A DNA stretch of 64,000 bases from Campylobacter avium LMG 24591 (GCF_002238335.1 NZ_CP022347.1:1426001-1490000); one strand, 5' to 3'. Shown: positions 39,941 through 50,569, counted from the stretch's first letter. Notes: generated from the sequence alone by a model not told the origin. Program-made: numbers and translations.

Positions 39941-42900
39941 ATGAAATACTGCTTCAAAATTCTTTTGCTAAGCTTTCTTACATTTTTCTTTTTATCTTGC
40001 GGTAGCGAACAAGAACAAGGAGTGAGGGCAAAAACTAGTGGTATATACAAAGCCGATGAAAAAGTTTTCATTGAATTTAGTGAAAATTTCTTAAAGCAAG
40101 AGGATAAAACTCCACAAATTAAAGCAAATATAGATGGTAAAAATGTTGATTTAAATGTCACATATGAGGGAAATAAACTACTATTTTCTTATCCTTTTAA
40201 AGCAAATGCTGATATAAATGCAAATTTAAAAATAGCCAATAAAAATGTTAGGCTAAATTTTAAAACCCCTTATCTAGACCTTAGGCAAGATTATATAAAA
40301 GTGGTTGAGGGCGAGGATGCAAATTCCAAAAGAGTTAGGATGTATTTCATAAAAAGCCCGCAGTTTGTGGCTGTAAATGAGGACGCAATTGAGGTAAAAA
40401 TTAACGATAAAAGCACAAACTTTGCAGTGAAAGAATATGCAAGTGGAATTTTCATAGAAACTGAGGATATCAAAGATGTAGATATGCTTAAATTTGATTT
40501 AGAGCTTGACGCTAGAAAAATGGGGCTTAAAAAAGATGAAACTTTTTCTTACAATTTAGCCCTAAAAAAGGCTGAGGACGATAAGCTTGTAAGCACTGCT
40601 ATTAAAACCGATGAAAGATTGATAAATATAGAATTCTCACAAGAACTTGACGATAAGCAAAATTTAAAAGACTTTGTAAGTATAAGTCCTAACCTTTCAT
40701 ACACAGCTTCTGTGTTTGGCAATACTTTAAAACTTAATGGAAATTTCGACACAAGCAGCACTTATAAAGTGCAAATTATGCAAGGCTTTAAGGCAAAAAA
40801 TAATGCAAAGCTTGAAAAAACTCTGGTATTTGATGTGGATTTTAAAGACCTTGAACCTGGGCTTTCTTTTGCCTCAAGAGGTGTATTTTTACCGCTTAGC
40901 GCAAATAAAAAAATAGGCATTAAAACTAGAAATTTAAGCAAGATAAAACTAACCGTACATCAAATTCAAGTGAACAACCTAAGTGAGTATCTAAGATATA
41001 AAAATTTCGAAAATGGCATGGATTCTGACGCGGATTCAAGTGTGGCTCTTACGACACAAAGGGATAGTTATTACAGCAATGACGGATTTGAGTATGTTGC
41101 AAAAGAGGTTTTGAGCAAAGAATTTGATGTGGTGCTTGATAAAAATAAATGGGTAAGCAGCGAAATACAACTTGATGGCTTAAAAGACTTAACAGGGGTA
41201 TTTACAGTTACCTTGCAAGCACTTGAGGACGGCATTGAGTATAGTTTTGATGAGGAATATCACAAAGACAGATTTTTATACGGCAAGGGCAAAATTTCTA
41301 AAAACCTAATCTTTTCTAACATAGCCTTAATAGCCGAAAACATAAATGATAAAATTTATGTAAATGCTAGGGATTTCACAAGCTCAAATCCTCTTTCAAA
41401 CATCAAAGTAGAACTCATAGATAGATACAACAAAGTTGTTACAAGCGGCACAACAAACAGCGACGGCGAGCTTGTCTTCGATAAGATAAATAGCGAGGAA
41501 GCTATGCTGCTCATAGCAAGCGATACTAAGCAAGCAACAATCTTAAAGCTTAGCAATCCCGTAAGTTTAGACGGCTTTGATGTAGCTGGCGTGCAAAACC
41601 CAGGCTCAACAAAGGCCTTCATATACACAGATAGAGGAGTTTATAGGCCGGGCGATGATGTGCATTTTACCGTCGTGGCAAAAAATGATGATAATTTCGT
41701 AGAGCACCCGATAGAACTAAGCATACACGACCCAAAAGGCAGTAAAATTTTAGATAAAGCTCTTTTAAATCCTAGTAGCGATGGGATGTTTTATCATAAA
41801 ATAAGCCTTGATACAAACGCTCTAACAGGCATTTACAAAGCACAGCTAAAAATAGCTAATAATAGCTTTTATGAAGACATCTTGGTTCAAACAGTAGAGC
41901 CAAACCGTCTTAAGGTGAATTTAAGTGCCATAGCAGATGAAAACAAGGTGTTTTACGATATAAACTCAAGCTATTTATTTGGTGCGCCTAGTGCGAATTT
42001 GAAAGTCAAAACAAACATAAGATACGAACACAAGCCCTTTGTAAATTCAAAATACACCAATTACATCTTTGAAGACCTTGCAAATCTTTTATACGCAAAC
42101 TATGATAATCAAAATGCTAACTTAGATGAAAATGGATTATACAAGGGCTCTTTTAATATGCCTTCTAGAGTGCTTAACGCCAATGGTTTGTTGGTTGAAG
42201 CCGTGATAAATACAGAAGTTTTTGAAAGCGGAGGAAAAAGCACAAAGGCTGTAAGCAAGCTTGACATAAATAAAACAAAGCATTTTATAGGTGTTAAAAA
42301 GCTTGAAAACTCATACGCACAGTCCGGAAGTAAATTGAGATTTGATGTTGTGGTTAGTGATTTAAACGAAAATTTAGTGAAAAACAAAGATTTAGAATAT
42401 GAAATTTATCAGGTCGATTACTCTTGGTGGTGGGATTATGATAGATTTGATAGCTTTTTAAAATCCTCTAAAAGAGCAACAACTTCCAAACTTGTGCATA
42501 AAGGCAAGTTAAAATCGCAAGATAAGCCAACAAGCTTTTCTTTTGATACCTCAGGGTATTATGGGGATATGTATGTGCTTATCAAGGATAAAAACGAACC
42601 TTATGTAAGAACAATGCAGCATTTTTATGTAAGCTCATTTGGCGAGCCTAACAAAGCTGATATAATCAGCTCTTTAAAGATTAAAAGCGATAAGAAAGAA
42701 TACAACATAGGCGATACTGCCGTGGTTGAATTTGAAAGCGTAAAAGATGCCATAGCCCTAGTTAGCATAAGCAATGACAAGGATATTTTGCAAAGATATG
42801 CTGTAAAAACGACAGATAATTCAACAAAACTTGAAGTAAAAATAGACAAAAGCTATGTGCCAAATATCTATGTAAGTGTAAATTTGATACAAAATTACGA

Positions 42901-45316
42901 AACGCTAAACAACGATAGAGCCTTAAAACTTTTTGGTGTCGTGCCTATATCTGTAAAAGATGATAGCACAAAATTAAACTTAAACATCAAAGCACCGGAT
43001 AAAATAAGACCAAATGATAAATTTGAAGTTGAACTACAAAGCAGTGATAAAAAGCCCTTTACTTACACTGTAGCCATTGTGGATGAGGGTTTACTTTCTT
43101 TGACTGATTTTAAAACCCCGGATATTTGGGGGTATTTTTACGCAAAAACCGGCTTTAAGCTGAAAATTTTTGATACTTACGACAAAATTATAGCTAAGCT
43201 TGATGAAAATGCTAGAACTGTGCTAAGCACGGGAGGCGACAAAGAACTTAGAGTGGATAAAAATAGAGACGAAGAAGCACAAAGATTTAAGCCTGTTGTG
43301 CTGTTTCAAACACCTGTAAAAAGCGATGATAAGGGCTATGCTCAGCTTAAATTTACAATGCCATCATACATGGGTTCTGTTAGGATTATGGCAATTGCTT
43401 CGTCTAAACAGTCCCTTGGCTCTGCTTCTAAAAACATAACAGTTAGCGCGCCTGTTGTAATGCTTGAAACCTTGCCAAGAGCCTTGAGATTAGGAGATGA
43501 ATTTAAGCTCTTAACCCAGGTGTTTAAAACCGAGGATAATGTTAAAAGTGCTACCTTGACAGTGCGTAGTAAAAATAAGCTAATTAAATTTAAAGAAGAT
43601 AGCATAAAGGTTGATTTTGAGCACTTTAAGTCAAAGGATATAGTATTTAACGCAAAGGTAAGTGATGAGCTAATAGGCGTCGAGGAGATAGAATTTGAAC
43701 TTAGGGCAAATTCTTACACTTACAAAAACACTGTGCAAATTGACATCAAGCCTTTAAGTGCTTTCACATATGAAAGAGAGAGCGTTTTGCTTAATGCAAA
43801 TAATTCTAAGCAAGAATTTATAATCCCTGACACCTTTATAAAAAATAGCGTAAGAGCTCATATCAAGGTATCTCCAAGACCTATAATAAATATAGAACAC
43901 AGGCTTAAATACCTCTTGCAATACCCTTACGGTTGCATAGAACAAACAACCTCGGCGGTTTTACCTCAACTTTACCTTGATAGATTTAGCAAAAAAGCCG
44001 ACAAGCAAACGGCTATTAACAACATAAACGCAGCTGTGAGTAGGTTTGCTAAATTTCAAACAGCAGATGGCGGCTTTTCGTATTGGCCTGGCGGAAACAA
44101 ATCAAACGCTTATGGCAGCAACTACGCGGGCATGTTCTTGCTTTTAGCAAAGGAGGCTGGGTATTATGTGCCTGATTCTATGCTAAAAAGGTGGATAGAG
44201 TATCAAAAATCCTTCGTAAGCTCAGGCACGCAGTCAGCCTACACGCTAAATTTAAAGGCTTATTCGCTTTATTTATTAGCCCTTGCAAAAGAGCCAAATA
44301 TAAGTGCTATGAATATGCTTTATGAAAGATTAAGCGAACTTAGTAATGAATCTAAATGGCTTTTAGCGGCTGCTTACAAACTAGCCGGAATTGATGAAAG
44401 TGCTTTAAAAATAGCTTCTCAAACCTCGACAACACCAAATAGCACATTTTATAGCTACACTTACGGCTCAAGCACAAGGGATAAGGCCATAATAGCAGTA
44501 GCTTACAATCAAATCTATGGTAAAAATGATGCAAATTTGCTAAAAGACTTAACAACGCAGCTAAGCTCAAATAACTACCTTTCAACTCAAAGCATGGGCT
44601 ATGCTTTATATGCTTTTGCCCAGTCTTTAAACATCAAAGAAAGCGCTAGTGAAAATTTTATGGACGCTACTTTAAATTTAGACGGCAAAAATATCAGACT
44701 TAATCAAAATGATGAGCAAAGCTTTGAATTTAACAAGGGCAAGGCTGTTATCGAAAGCAAAAAAGAACTCTTTGTAGACTTTATCGCAGAGGGCTTTTTA
44801 AAGGAAGCAAAACCCCTTGCGGATAACTCCGGCACGGCTAATCAATACATAGAACTTTCAAGCAAATTTTATAATGCAAATACTGTAGAGCTAAGCAATG
44901 GGCATTTTAACGAGGCTGCCTTGTATACGGAGGATACTTTTAAAAGCTCTGATAGCATATACATGGAAACGGCTATAAGATTAAAGGATAATGCTCCTGT
45001 TTCTTATTTAGAAAATGTGGCTCTAACTCAGCTTTTGCCTAGCGGCTTTGAAGTATCTAGCAATCTTTTAGACAAGGATAATAAATTAATAAGCACGGTG
45101 CAAAATACGCCTGAGCTTGATTTTGTGGATACTAGAGATGATAAGATTATGTGGTTTATGAGCTTAAAAAAGGGCAAAACCTTGTATTTAAGAGCTAGGT
45201 TAAATGTCGTTACGCCGGGTAAATTTATTATGCCTGGAACTTACGCCGAAGCTATGTATGATAATAATTTCCAAGCCTTTGAAAAAGCCAGAACCATAAC
45301 AGTTCATGAAAGGTAA
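39941..45316 (+). CDS. Bacterial alpha-2-macroglobulin lipoprotein
   Basis: 1791 residues. The signal peptide ends FFFLSCGSEQ, a lipobox-like site, so it is probably lipid-anchored in the periplasm. Macroglobulin repeat domains fill the N-terminal two thirds, including YTDRGVYRPGDDVHFTVVAK. The bait/alpha-2-macroglobulin domain contains FKPVVLFQTPVKSDDKG. The thioester site is intact as YGCIEQTTSAVLPQLYLDRF (CxEQ near residue 1333), so it belongs to the trapping type that covalently captures proteases. Paired with a PBP1C gene overlapping by 11 bases, the same partnership as E. coli yfhM-pbpC, where the couple is thought to guard and repair the wall when the outer membrane is breached. Confidence 0.95.
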   Translation: MKYCFKILLLSFLTFFFLSCGSEQEQGVRAKTSGIYKADEKVFIEFSENFLKQEDKTPQIKANIDGKNVDLNVTYEGNKLLFSYPFKANADINANLKIANKNVRLNFKTPYLDLRQDYIKVVEGEDANSKRVRMYFIKSPQFVAVNEDAIEVKINDKSTNFAVKEYASGIFIETEDIKDVDMLKFDLELDARKMGLKKDETFSYNLALKKAEDDKLVSTAIKTDERLINIEFSQELDDKQNLKDFVSISPNLSYTASVFGNTLKLNGNFDTSSTYKVQIMQGFKAKNNAKLEKTLVFDVDFKDLEPGLSFASRGVFLPLSANKKIGIKTRNLSKIKLTVHQIQVNNLSEYLRYKNFENGMDSDADSSVALTTQRDSYYSNDGFEYVAKEVLSKEFDVVLDKNKWVSSEIQLDGLKDLTGVFTVTLQALEDGIEYSFDEEYHKDRFLYGKGKISKNLIFSNIALIAENINDKIYVNARDFTSSNPLSNIKVELIDRYNKVVTSGTTNSDGELVFDKINSEEAMLLIASDTKQATILKLSNPVSLDGFDVAGVQNPGSTKAFIYTDRGVYRPGDDVHFTVVAKNDDNFVEHPIELSIHDPKGSKILDKALLNPSSDGMFYHKISLDTNALTGIYKAQLKIANNSFYEDILVQTVEPNRLKVNLSAIADENKVFYDINSSYLFGAPSANLKVKTNIRYEHKPFVNSKYTNYIFEDLANLLYANYDNQNANLDENGLYKGSFNMPSRVLNANGLLVEAVINTEVFESGGKSTKAVSKLDINKTKHFIGVKKLENSYAQSGSKLRFDVVVSDLNENLVKNKDLEYEIYQVDYSWWWDYDRFDSFLKSSKRATTSKLVHKGKLKSQDKPTSFSFDTSGYYGDMYVLIKDKNEPYVRTMQHFYVSSFGEPNKADIISSLKIKSDKKEYNIGDTAVVEFESVKDAIALVSISNDKDILQRYAVKTTDNSTKLEVKIDKSYVPNIYVSVNLIQNYETLNNDRALKLFGVVPISVKDDSTKLNLNIKAPDKIRPNDKFEVELQSSDKKPFTYTVAIVDEGLLSLTDFKTPDIWGYFYAKTGFKLKIFDTYDKIIAKLDENARTVLSTGGDKELRVDKNRDEEAQRFKPVVLFQTPVKSDDKGYAQLKFTMPSYMGSVRIMAIASSKQSLGSASKNITVSAPVVMLETLPRALRLGDEFKLLTQVFKTEDNVKSATLTVRSKNKLIKFKEDSIKVDFEHFKSKDIVFNAKVSDELIGVEEIEFELRANSYTYKNTVQIDIKPLSAFTYERESVLLNANNSKQEFIIPDTFIKNSVRAHIKVSPRPIINIEHRLKYLLQYPYGCIEQTTSAVLPQLYLDRFSKKADKQTAINNINAAVSRFAKFQTADGGFSYWPGGNKSNAYGSNYAGMFLLLAKEAGYYVPDSMLKRWIEYQKSFVSSGTQSAYTLNLKAYSLYLLALAKEPNISAMNMLYERLSELSNESKWLLAAAYKLAGIDESALKIASQTSTTPNSTFYSYTYGSSTRDKAIIAVAYNQIYGKNDANLLKDLTTQLSSNNYLSTQSMGYALYAFAQSLNIKESASENFMDATLNLDGKNIRLNQNDEQSFEFNKGKAVIESKKELFVDFIAEGFLKEAKPLADNSGTANQYIELSSKFYNANTVELSNGHFNEAALYTEDTFKSSDSIYMETAIRLKDNAPVSYLENVALTQLLPSGFEVSSNLLDKDNKLISTVQNTPELDFVDTRDDKIMWFMSLKKGKTLYLRARLNVVTPGKFIMPGTYAEAMYDNNFQAFEKARTITVHER

Positions 45317-47528
45317 AATTCTTAAAAGCTCTATTTTTATAGGGCTTTTACTTTTTTTATTTCTAGTTTTTGTATTTTTTAGCTTTGATGAAAAAGAACT
45401 CTTACAAACCTTTAATAGCAGATATAGCAAGGTTTTATACGATAAAAATAAAGAAATTTTAAGCGCTTTTATAAATGATGATGAGCAGTGGCACATAAGA
45501 AGCGATGATATACCAAGCAGGCTTAAAACCGCAGTTATTGAGTATGAGGATAAGAATTTTTACTCTCATTTTGGGGTGGATTTTTTAGCAATTTTAAGAG
45601 CTTTGAAAAACAATATCCTAACAGATAAAAGAAGCGGTGCTAGCACCATTTCCATGCAAGTAGTAAAACTTGGCTCGGATAATCAAAGAACCTATCTTAA
45701 TAAAGTTAAAGAAATCATACAAAGCCTTGCCCTTGAAACAAAGCTCACAAAGGATGAAATTTTAAAGCTTTATCTAAATAATGCGCCTTATGGCGGGAAT
45801 TTAGTGGGCTTTGCTTCGGCGATTAGATTTTATTTTGATAAAAATCCTAAGGATTTGTCTTGGAGCGAGGCCGCTGTTTTAGCAGTGCTTCCTAACTCGC
45901 CCGGCCTTATAAGCTTAGAAAAAAATGATGATAAATTGCTTTTAAAAAGAAATGCCTTGCTAAAAAAACTCTTTTTAAAAGGCTACATGCAAGAGGATAT
46001 TTACAAACTTTCCCTGCTAGAACCCTTGCCAAAATTTAAGCCAAGACGAAATTTAGCACCTCATCTAGCACAAGAACTTCTAAATTCTAAGCAAAAAGAA
46101 CTCATATCCAGCATAGATAAGTCCGTGCAAGAAAGATTTGAAAGAAAGGCAAAGGAGTATTCTATTTATCTTAAACAACTAGGCATACAAAATTTGGCCA
46201 TTTTGTTGCTTGATACAAAAACTTCCAAGGCTTTAGCTTATGTTGGTTCTCAGGATTTTTACGATACGCATTTAGGGCAGATAAACGGGGTTGTGGCCAA
46301 AAGAAGCGCTGGTTCTACCCTAAAACCTTTCTTGTATGCCTTAGCTATAGATGATGGCTTGATAGCTCCAAAGTCGATATTGCTTGATGTGCCTACATTT
46401 TTTTCAAATTTCAATCCCCAAAATGCGAACAAAAAACACTACGGCCTAGTAAGTGCAAAGGAAAGCTTAAGACGCTCTTTAAATGTGCCTTTTGTGGCCT
46501 TGCTAAAAGACTATGGATACGATAAATTTTTTTTCAAAATGAAAGATTTTTTGAACTTTGAGGATGAGGATTATGATAAATACGGCTTGTCTTTTATCTT
46601 AGGAACGAAAGAATTTAGCCTAGAAGAGCTTACTAAGCTTTATTTAGCACTTGGAAATTACGGAATGCTTGGTGAAATTTCATACAAAGAACAAGAACAA
46701 AGCCCGCAAAAAAGGCAAATTTTCTCTCAAGGCTCAGCCTATCTTACCTTAGAAGCACTAAACAATCTTCAAAGAGTAGGTCTAGAACAGTACAACAAAA
46801 ACAACAAAATCATATCTTGGAAAACAGGGACAAGCTATGGAAGAAAAGACGCTTGGGCGATAGGGACAAGTGTTAATTACACGCTTGGGGTTTGGGTTGG
46901 AAATTTTAGCGGCGAGGCTAATGCGAATTTGTACGGAGTGAGCATAGCTGGGGATTTGTTTTTTGAGCTTTTGTCTTTGTTAGATAATACAAATTTAGCC
47001 TTCAAAAAACCGGATGATTTAAAACTCATAAAACTTGACTTTCTAACAGGCTACAGGTACGACAACAAGGGAGCTTACATAAAGGATTTATATCCAAAAC
47101 AAGCTAAGGTGCTAAGAACTTCGCCATTTTTAAAGACCTTTTATGAGTATGAGGGAGAAAAAATAACTTCTTTGCATAGCAACTTCAAAGACGCACAAGC
47201 TGTTTTAAGGCTTGATTTGCCGCTAAATGCCGTGTCGTTTTTAAAGCAAGAAAGAATGTCTGTAAAAGCTTTTAAATCACTTGAAATTTTATACCCTACG
47301 CATAATTTAAATTTAATCCTAGCAAGGGATTTAAATCAGAAAAAAGGTCTTGTGGTAAAGATAGCCAATGTAAAAAATGACAAGCTTTATTATTATTTAA
47401 ATGAAAATTTGATTTATGAGGGCTATAAAAACGAACTTGAGCTTGATTTAAATCCAGGAACTTACAAGCTTTATGTTGTAAATCAGCAAGGAGAAAGTGA
47501 TTTAAGAACTTTCACCGTTGCAAGATAA
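45306..47528 (+). CDS. pbpC: Penicillin-binding protein 1C, bifunctional
   Basis: 740 residues. An N-terminal membrane anchor is followed by the GT51 glycosyltransferase (YEDKNFYSHFGVDFLAILRA near residue 79 and SGASTISMQVVKL near 112). The transpeptidase has the SxxK box RSAGSTLKPFLYALAIDDG (near 335) and the KTG box SWKTGTSYGRKDAWAIG (near 503). The C-terminal region matches the biPBP_C domain of PBP1C. It polymerises and crosslinks peptidoglycan. Starts inside the end of the macroglobulin gene, so translation is coupled. Confidence 0.93.
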   Translation: MKGKILKSSIFIGLLLFLFLVFVFFSFDEKELLQTFNSRYSKVLYDKNKEILSAFINDDEQWHIRSDDIPSRLKTAVIEYEDKNFYSHFGVDFLAILRALKNNILTDKRSGASTISMQVVKLGSDNQRTYLNKVKEIIQSLALETKLTKDEILKLYLNNAPYGGNLVGFASAIRFYFDKNPKDLSWSEAAVLAVLPNSPGLISLEKNDDKLLLKRNALLKKLFLKGYMQEDIYKLSLLEPLPKFKPRRNLAPHLAQELLNSKQKELISSIDKSVQERFERKAKEYSIYLKQLGIQNLAILLLDTKTSKALAYVGSQDFYDTHLGQINGVVAKRSAGSTLKPFLYALAIDDGLIAPKSILLDVPTFFSNFNPQNANKKHYGLVSAKESLRRSLNVPFVALLKDYGYDKFFFKMKDFLNFEDEDYDKYGLSFILGTKEFSLEELTKLYLALGNYGMLGEISYKEQEQSPQKRQIFSQGSAYLTLEALNNLQRVGLEQYNKNNKIISWKTGTSYGRKDAWAIGTSVNYTLGVWVGNFSGEANANLYGVSIAGDLFFELLSLLDNTNLAFKKPDDLKLIKLDFLTGYRYDNKGAYIKDLYPKQAKVLRTSPFLKTFYEYEGEKITSLHSNFKDAQAVLRLDLPLNAVSFLKQERMSVKAFKSLEILYPTHNLNLILARDLNQKKGLVVKIANVKNDKLYYYLNENLIYEGYKNELELDLNPGTYKLYVVNQQGESDLRTFTVAR

Positions 47529-48698
47529 TCACTTATAAGCTATATTTTGCTCAAATTCCTTAAGTCTTTTATGTATGCTTCTAAGCTCTGTGATAGTTGT
47601 CCAATTTGTGATAAAAACACTAAAAGAGGTTCTAACCTGGTCAAAGGCATTATTCATTTGTATAACTATGCCAAGCCCTATAATACCGGCAAACAAAGAC
47701 GGCGCTACTATCAAAAATGGCACTATAACCAAGCTTTGTTCAAACAAAATAAGCCAGATATTAAAATAACCATAGTGTAAAAACAACCTACGGTAATTAA
47801 GCTTAAGGCCTGTAAATAACTCAAGCATACTCTCTTTGCTAGCGTAATTTTTCCTATCGTCTTCAGCAAAAACAAGCTCTTTTCTAAAAGCAGCCTCCGC
47901 CTTTTGATTATTGTACTCAAGGCCTGGCAGTTTAATGCCCACAAACCAAGATATAGCAAGCCCACCAAGAGAGATGAAAAAGGCTACATATACCAAAAAG
48001 CCATCCACATGCTTTAAAAAGGCAAAAAAGCTCTCATCGCCAAGCTTTTCAAATAAAGCCCTTGAAATAGGCTCGCTAAGAGTGTAAAGTATAGGAATAA
48101 AAGCCATTAGTATCATGAGTGCTTTTACAAATTCAAGGCCTAATTTTTGAACTATCTTAGAAAAATTATAACAATCCTCTTGAATTCTTTGCGAGCTTCC
48201 TTCTATGTTATCATCCTTTAACTTCCATAGCCTAAGATACTCAAAGGTCATCGCCTCACGCCACTTAAAAGTGTAAAGACTAGCAAAGTAAATGCCAACG
48301 GTAGCAATGAAAACATAAGGTATAGCAATGCCCAAAAATACCCACACAAGAGAATAAAAAACACTTATGCCGTACGTGCCATGAGAGCTTATATCTCTGG
48401 AGTCAAAAAAAACTTCAAGCAAACTTTGGTAAAAAAATAAGGAGAATTTGTTTATAAAATTAGCCTCATCTAGCTTTTTTTGCGCTATGGCTGTGTTGTT
48501 ATTATCTATCAAGGCTTGTTTAAATTCAGCCTCGGAAACTTCTTTTTTGGGAGCTTGCAAAACATCGTAAAAATCTTTATACCACTCATTAATAGAAACA
48601 CTTAAACTTGTTTGAATGTAAAGCAAGGCGAGCAAAAAAGCTAAACCTAAATAAGCATAAAGGGCGAATTTTTTACTTAAATAAAATGATTTAAACAT
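47529..48698 (-). CDS. SbmA/BacA-like inner-membrane transporter
   Basis: 389 residues with six to seven transmembrane segments and SbmA/BacA-type features: NEWYKDFYDVLQ near residue 37, WREAMTFEYLRLW near 153, and GSSQRIQEDCYNFSKIV near 168. Family members import peptides, including proline-rich antimicrobial peptides, in a proton-dependent way. Convergent with pbpC with no gap between the stop codons. It is monocistronic here. Confidence 0.88.
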   Translation of the reverse strand: MFKSFYLSKKFALYAYLGLAFLLALLYIQTSLSVSINEWYKDFYDVLQAPKKEVSEAEFKQALIDNNNTAIAQKKLDEANFINKFSLFFYQSLLEVFFDSRDISSHGTYGISVFYSLVWVFLGIAIPYVFIATVGIYFASLYTFKWREAMTFEYLRLWKLKDDNIEGSSQRIQEDCYNFSKIVQKLGLEFVKALMILMAFIPILYTLSEPISRALFEKLGDESFFAFLKHVDGFLVYVAFFISLGGLAISWFVGIKLPGLEYNNQKAEAAFRKELVFAEDDRKNYASKESMLELFTGLKLNYRRLFLHYGYFNIWLILFEQSLVIVPFLIVAPSLFAGIIGLGIVIQMNNAFDQVRTSFSVFITNWTTITELRSIHKRLKEFEQNIAYK

Positions 48699-48743
48699 CT
48701 AAGTCCTTTATAAAAGGACTTATTGTAACAAAGAACTTTAAAT

Positions 48744-48766
48744 AAAGCCTTCGTAATGAAGGCTTT
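48744..48766 (-). terminator. Terminator of dsbI
   Basis: AAAGCCTTC and GAAGGCTTT pair with a five-base loop at the dsbI stop; T-rich sequence follows on the minus strand. Confidence 0.6.
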
Positions 48767-50283
48767 TACTTTAAGGTGTAAAGTATGTTTTGTGAATCTT
48801 GATAAGACATTATGTGCAAGACATTATCTTTAAAAAAGATACTTCTAGCATTTTTTATACTATCAGGATAAGAGATTGTTTTTACAACTTCTTCTTTGTT
48901 AGGGTCGATTACAGCTATAACATTGTGATTTTTGCTAAGGGCGTAAATTAAGCCGTCTTTATAAGTCATAGATGTTATATAAAGCTCTCCTAAGGTGCTG
49001 CCTTCTTTTAAATTCGCCTTTGGTGTAAATTCAGCAGACAAAACTCTATCGCTTAGTAAAAATTTAGAAATAACAAATTTCTTAGCATTTTTGTTATTTG
49101 GCACGGTTGCTAGATAAAAATATTTATCATCGCTTGTCATGCTTGCTGTGTGATTAAGTTTAGCACGAACAGTATCTAGTCTTCCTCTACCAAGCTTATC
49201 GCCTTGTCCCTCAAATTTATCAGCACCCTTGATAAAATCAGCATACTGCAAGACTTCATCTGCATTTTCATTTTTAGCAAATCTTAGATAGCTCTTGTTT
49301 GAACCCATTAGCATAAATTTATCTTGTAGGTAAGGTATTATGCCTATGATAGGGTCTATCGTGGCCGAAAAATAAGGGTCTAGCTCAAAATCGCTTTTCA
49401 CAGAAAAATCATCATTTAAAAAATACACAGACCACTTAGAAGAAGCCACAAATTCGTTATTTATGTAAGCAATAGTATTGATAGCTTTGTCAAATTCTAG
49501 CTTTTTCTCGCTTATGATGTTTAATTTTTGGTCTATGCTAGCAAAAGGCGAGTTGTTTGAGTCATTGTCAAATTTAATGCCAAGCTTCTCACTAGCCGGT
49601 GCAAAAGCGTAATCAGGAGCTTTCACATCCCTATTGCCTAAGAATGAAATGTTTTGCCAATTGCCTTTCCAGCCATTTGTGCTCCAAATCACATATTTAG
49701 GGTTTAGGCTAAATCTAACAGGATCTCCTTGTCCTATGTATGGAGGTACGCCTGTGCTAACAAAGGCTTGAAAGGCGTTAGAAGCTACTATAATGCTGCT
49801 TATGATAACAAAGATAAAGCCAGTTTTGCTAAAATCTCTGTATTTTTTGCCGTTCATTTCCTTGTCAAAATCGCTAAATTTAGGCACTAAAAGAAATAAA
49901 ATTCCTAAAAATATAATAACAAACCAAAACACCACCTCAGCCCAAAAATATGTGTGAATTCCAAAAACCTGCAGTGAAAAACCTTGGTCTAAATCCCTAT
50001 GTGCGTGTGCTCCGTAGTGTAAAAAAGACTGATACAAGCCAACAGCACTAATGAGCAATAAAGCGGCTATGTATTTTCCCTTAAAACCATACCTCACTAT
50101 AAAAAAGGCTACAACACCTATGAAAATCATAGCCTCTCTTTGTCCCCAGCAAAGATAGCAAGGGCTATCACCCATCATATAACCAAAGACTATATTAGCT
50201 ATGCCAACAGGTAAAAGTATGATTAAAAACGCGGCTAAAGACAGTAAAAAATAAAAATTTTTAACTTTGCAAAGTTCTTTCAT
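48766..50283 (-). CDS. dsbI: Disulfide bond oxidoreductase DsbI
   Basis: 505 residues. The DsbB-like membrane part has five transmembrane segments and the active-site pair in DSPCYLCWGQREA (CxxC near residue 40). A large periplasmic domain with repeated beta-propeller-like segments (for example LYITSMTYKDGLIYALSKN) follows, the layout peculiar to Campylobacter/Helicobacter DsbI. It passes electrons from periplasmic thiol oxidases to the quinone pool. Preceded by dba in one operon, eleven bases apart. Confidence 0.93.
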   Translation of the reverse strand: MKELCKVKNFYFLLSLAAFLIILLPVGIANIVFGYMMGDSPCYLCWGQREAMIFIGVVAFFIVRYGFKGKYIAALLLISAVGLYQSFLHYGAHAHRDLDQGFSLQVFGIHTYFWAEVVFWFVIIFLGILFLLVPKFSDFDKEMNGKKYRDFSKTGFIFVIISSIIVASNAFQAFVSTGVPPYIGQGDPVRFSLNPKYVIWSTNGWKGNWQNISFLGNRDVKAPDYAFAPASEKLGIKFDNDSNNSPFASIDQKLNIISEKKLEFDKAINTIAYINNEFVASSKWSVYFLNDDFSVKSDFELDPYFSATIDPIIGIIPYLQDKFMLMGSNKSYLRFAKNENADEVLQYADFIKGADKFEGQGDKLGRGRLDTVRAKLNHTASMTSDDKYFYLATVPNNKNAKKFVISKFLLSDRVLSAEFTPKANLKEGSTLGELYITSMTYKDGLIYALSKNHNVIAVIDPNKEEVVKTISYPDSIKNARSIFFKDNVLHIMSYQDSQNILYTLK

Positions 50284-50293
50284 ATCGTCACCT

Positions 50294-50461
50294 TTATAAA
50301 TTCATAGCACTTAAAAGTCCTGAGCTTTTGTGCCCAACGTACAAAAAAACCATCATCGCCCACGAAATCATAACCAAAGCAAAGGCCAAATTTTCCTTTT
50401 CTGGCTTTTTTATGATTAAGATGAGGGCGATTAAAACCAAAATAAGTTCTAAAAACTCCAT
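50294..50461 (-). CDS. dba: Dba, small DsbI-associated membrane protein
   Basis: 55 residues: MEFLELILVLIALILIIKK, then a linker, then FALVMISWAMMVFLYVGH, so two transmembrane helices. This matches the small Dba protein encoded directly ahead of dsbI in Campylobacter. The start ATG at 50461 follows AAGGAG and a TATAAT at 50488-50493. A different frame of the same DNA stays open slightly longer (50280-50465) but lacks these features. Dba translation is known in C. jejuni to be needed for DsbI synthesis; here the 11-base gap fits that coupling. Confidence 0.9.
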   Translation of the reverse strand: MEFLELILVLIALILIIKKPEKENLAFALVMISWAMMVFLYVGHKSSGLLSAMNL

Positions 50462-50487
50462 ACAATCTCCTTAAAAAATAAAAAGAA

Positions 50488-50493
50488 ATTATA
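50488..50493 (-). promoter_or_regulatory. -10 box of the dba-dsbI operon
   Basis: TATAAT preceded by AAAATTTGCAC on the minus strand, 27 bases before the dba ATG. Confidence 0.65.
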
Positions 50494-50569
50494 GTGCAAA
50501 TTTTAAAAAATGAAGCAAAAAAATTAAATATAATAACTTTTTTTAAAAATAAATCATCTAAAAGGCCAA

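Noticed and set aside
50280-50465. 61-residue minus-strand ORF starting MYGVFRTYFG
   Set aside because: It overlaps the Dba gene in another frame. The Dba frame (50294-50461) has the ribosome site, the expected two-helix protein and the expected length.
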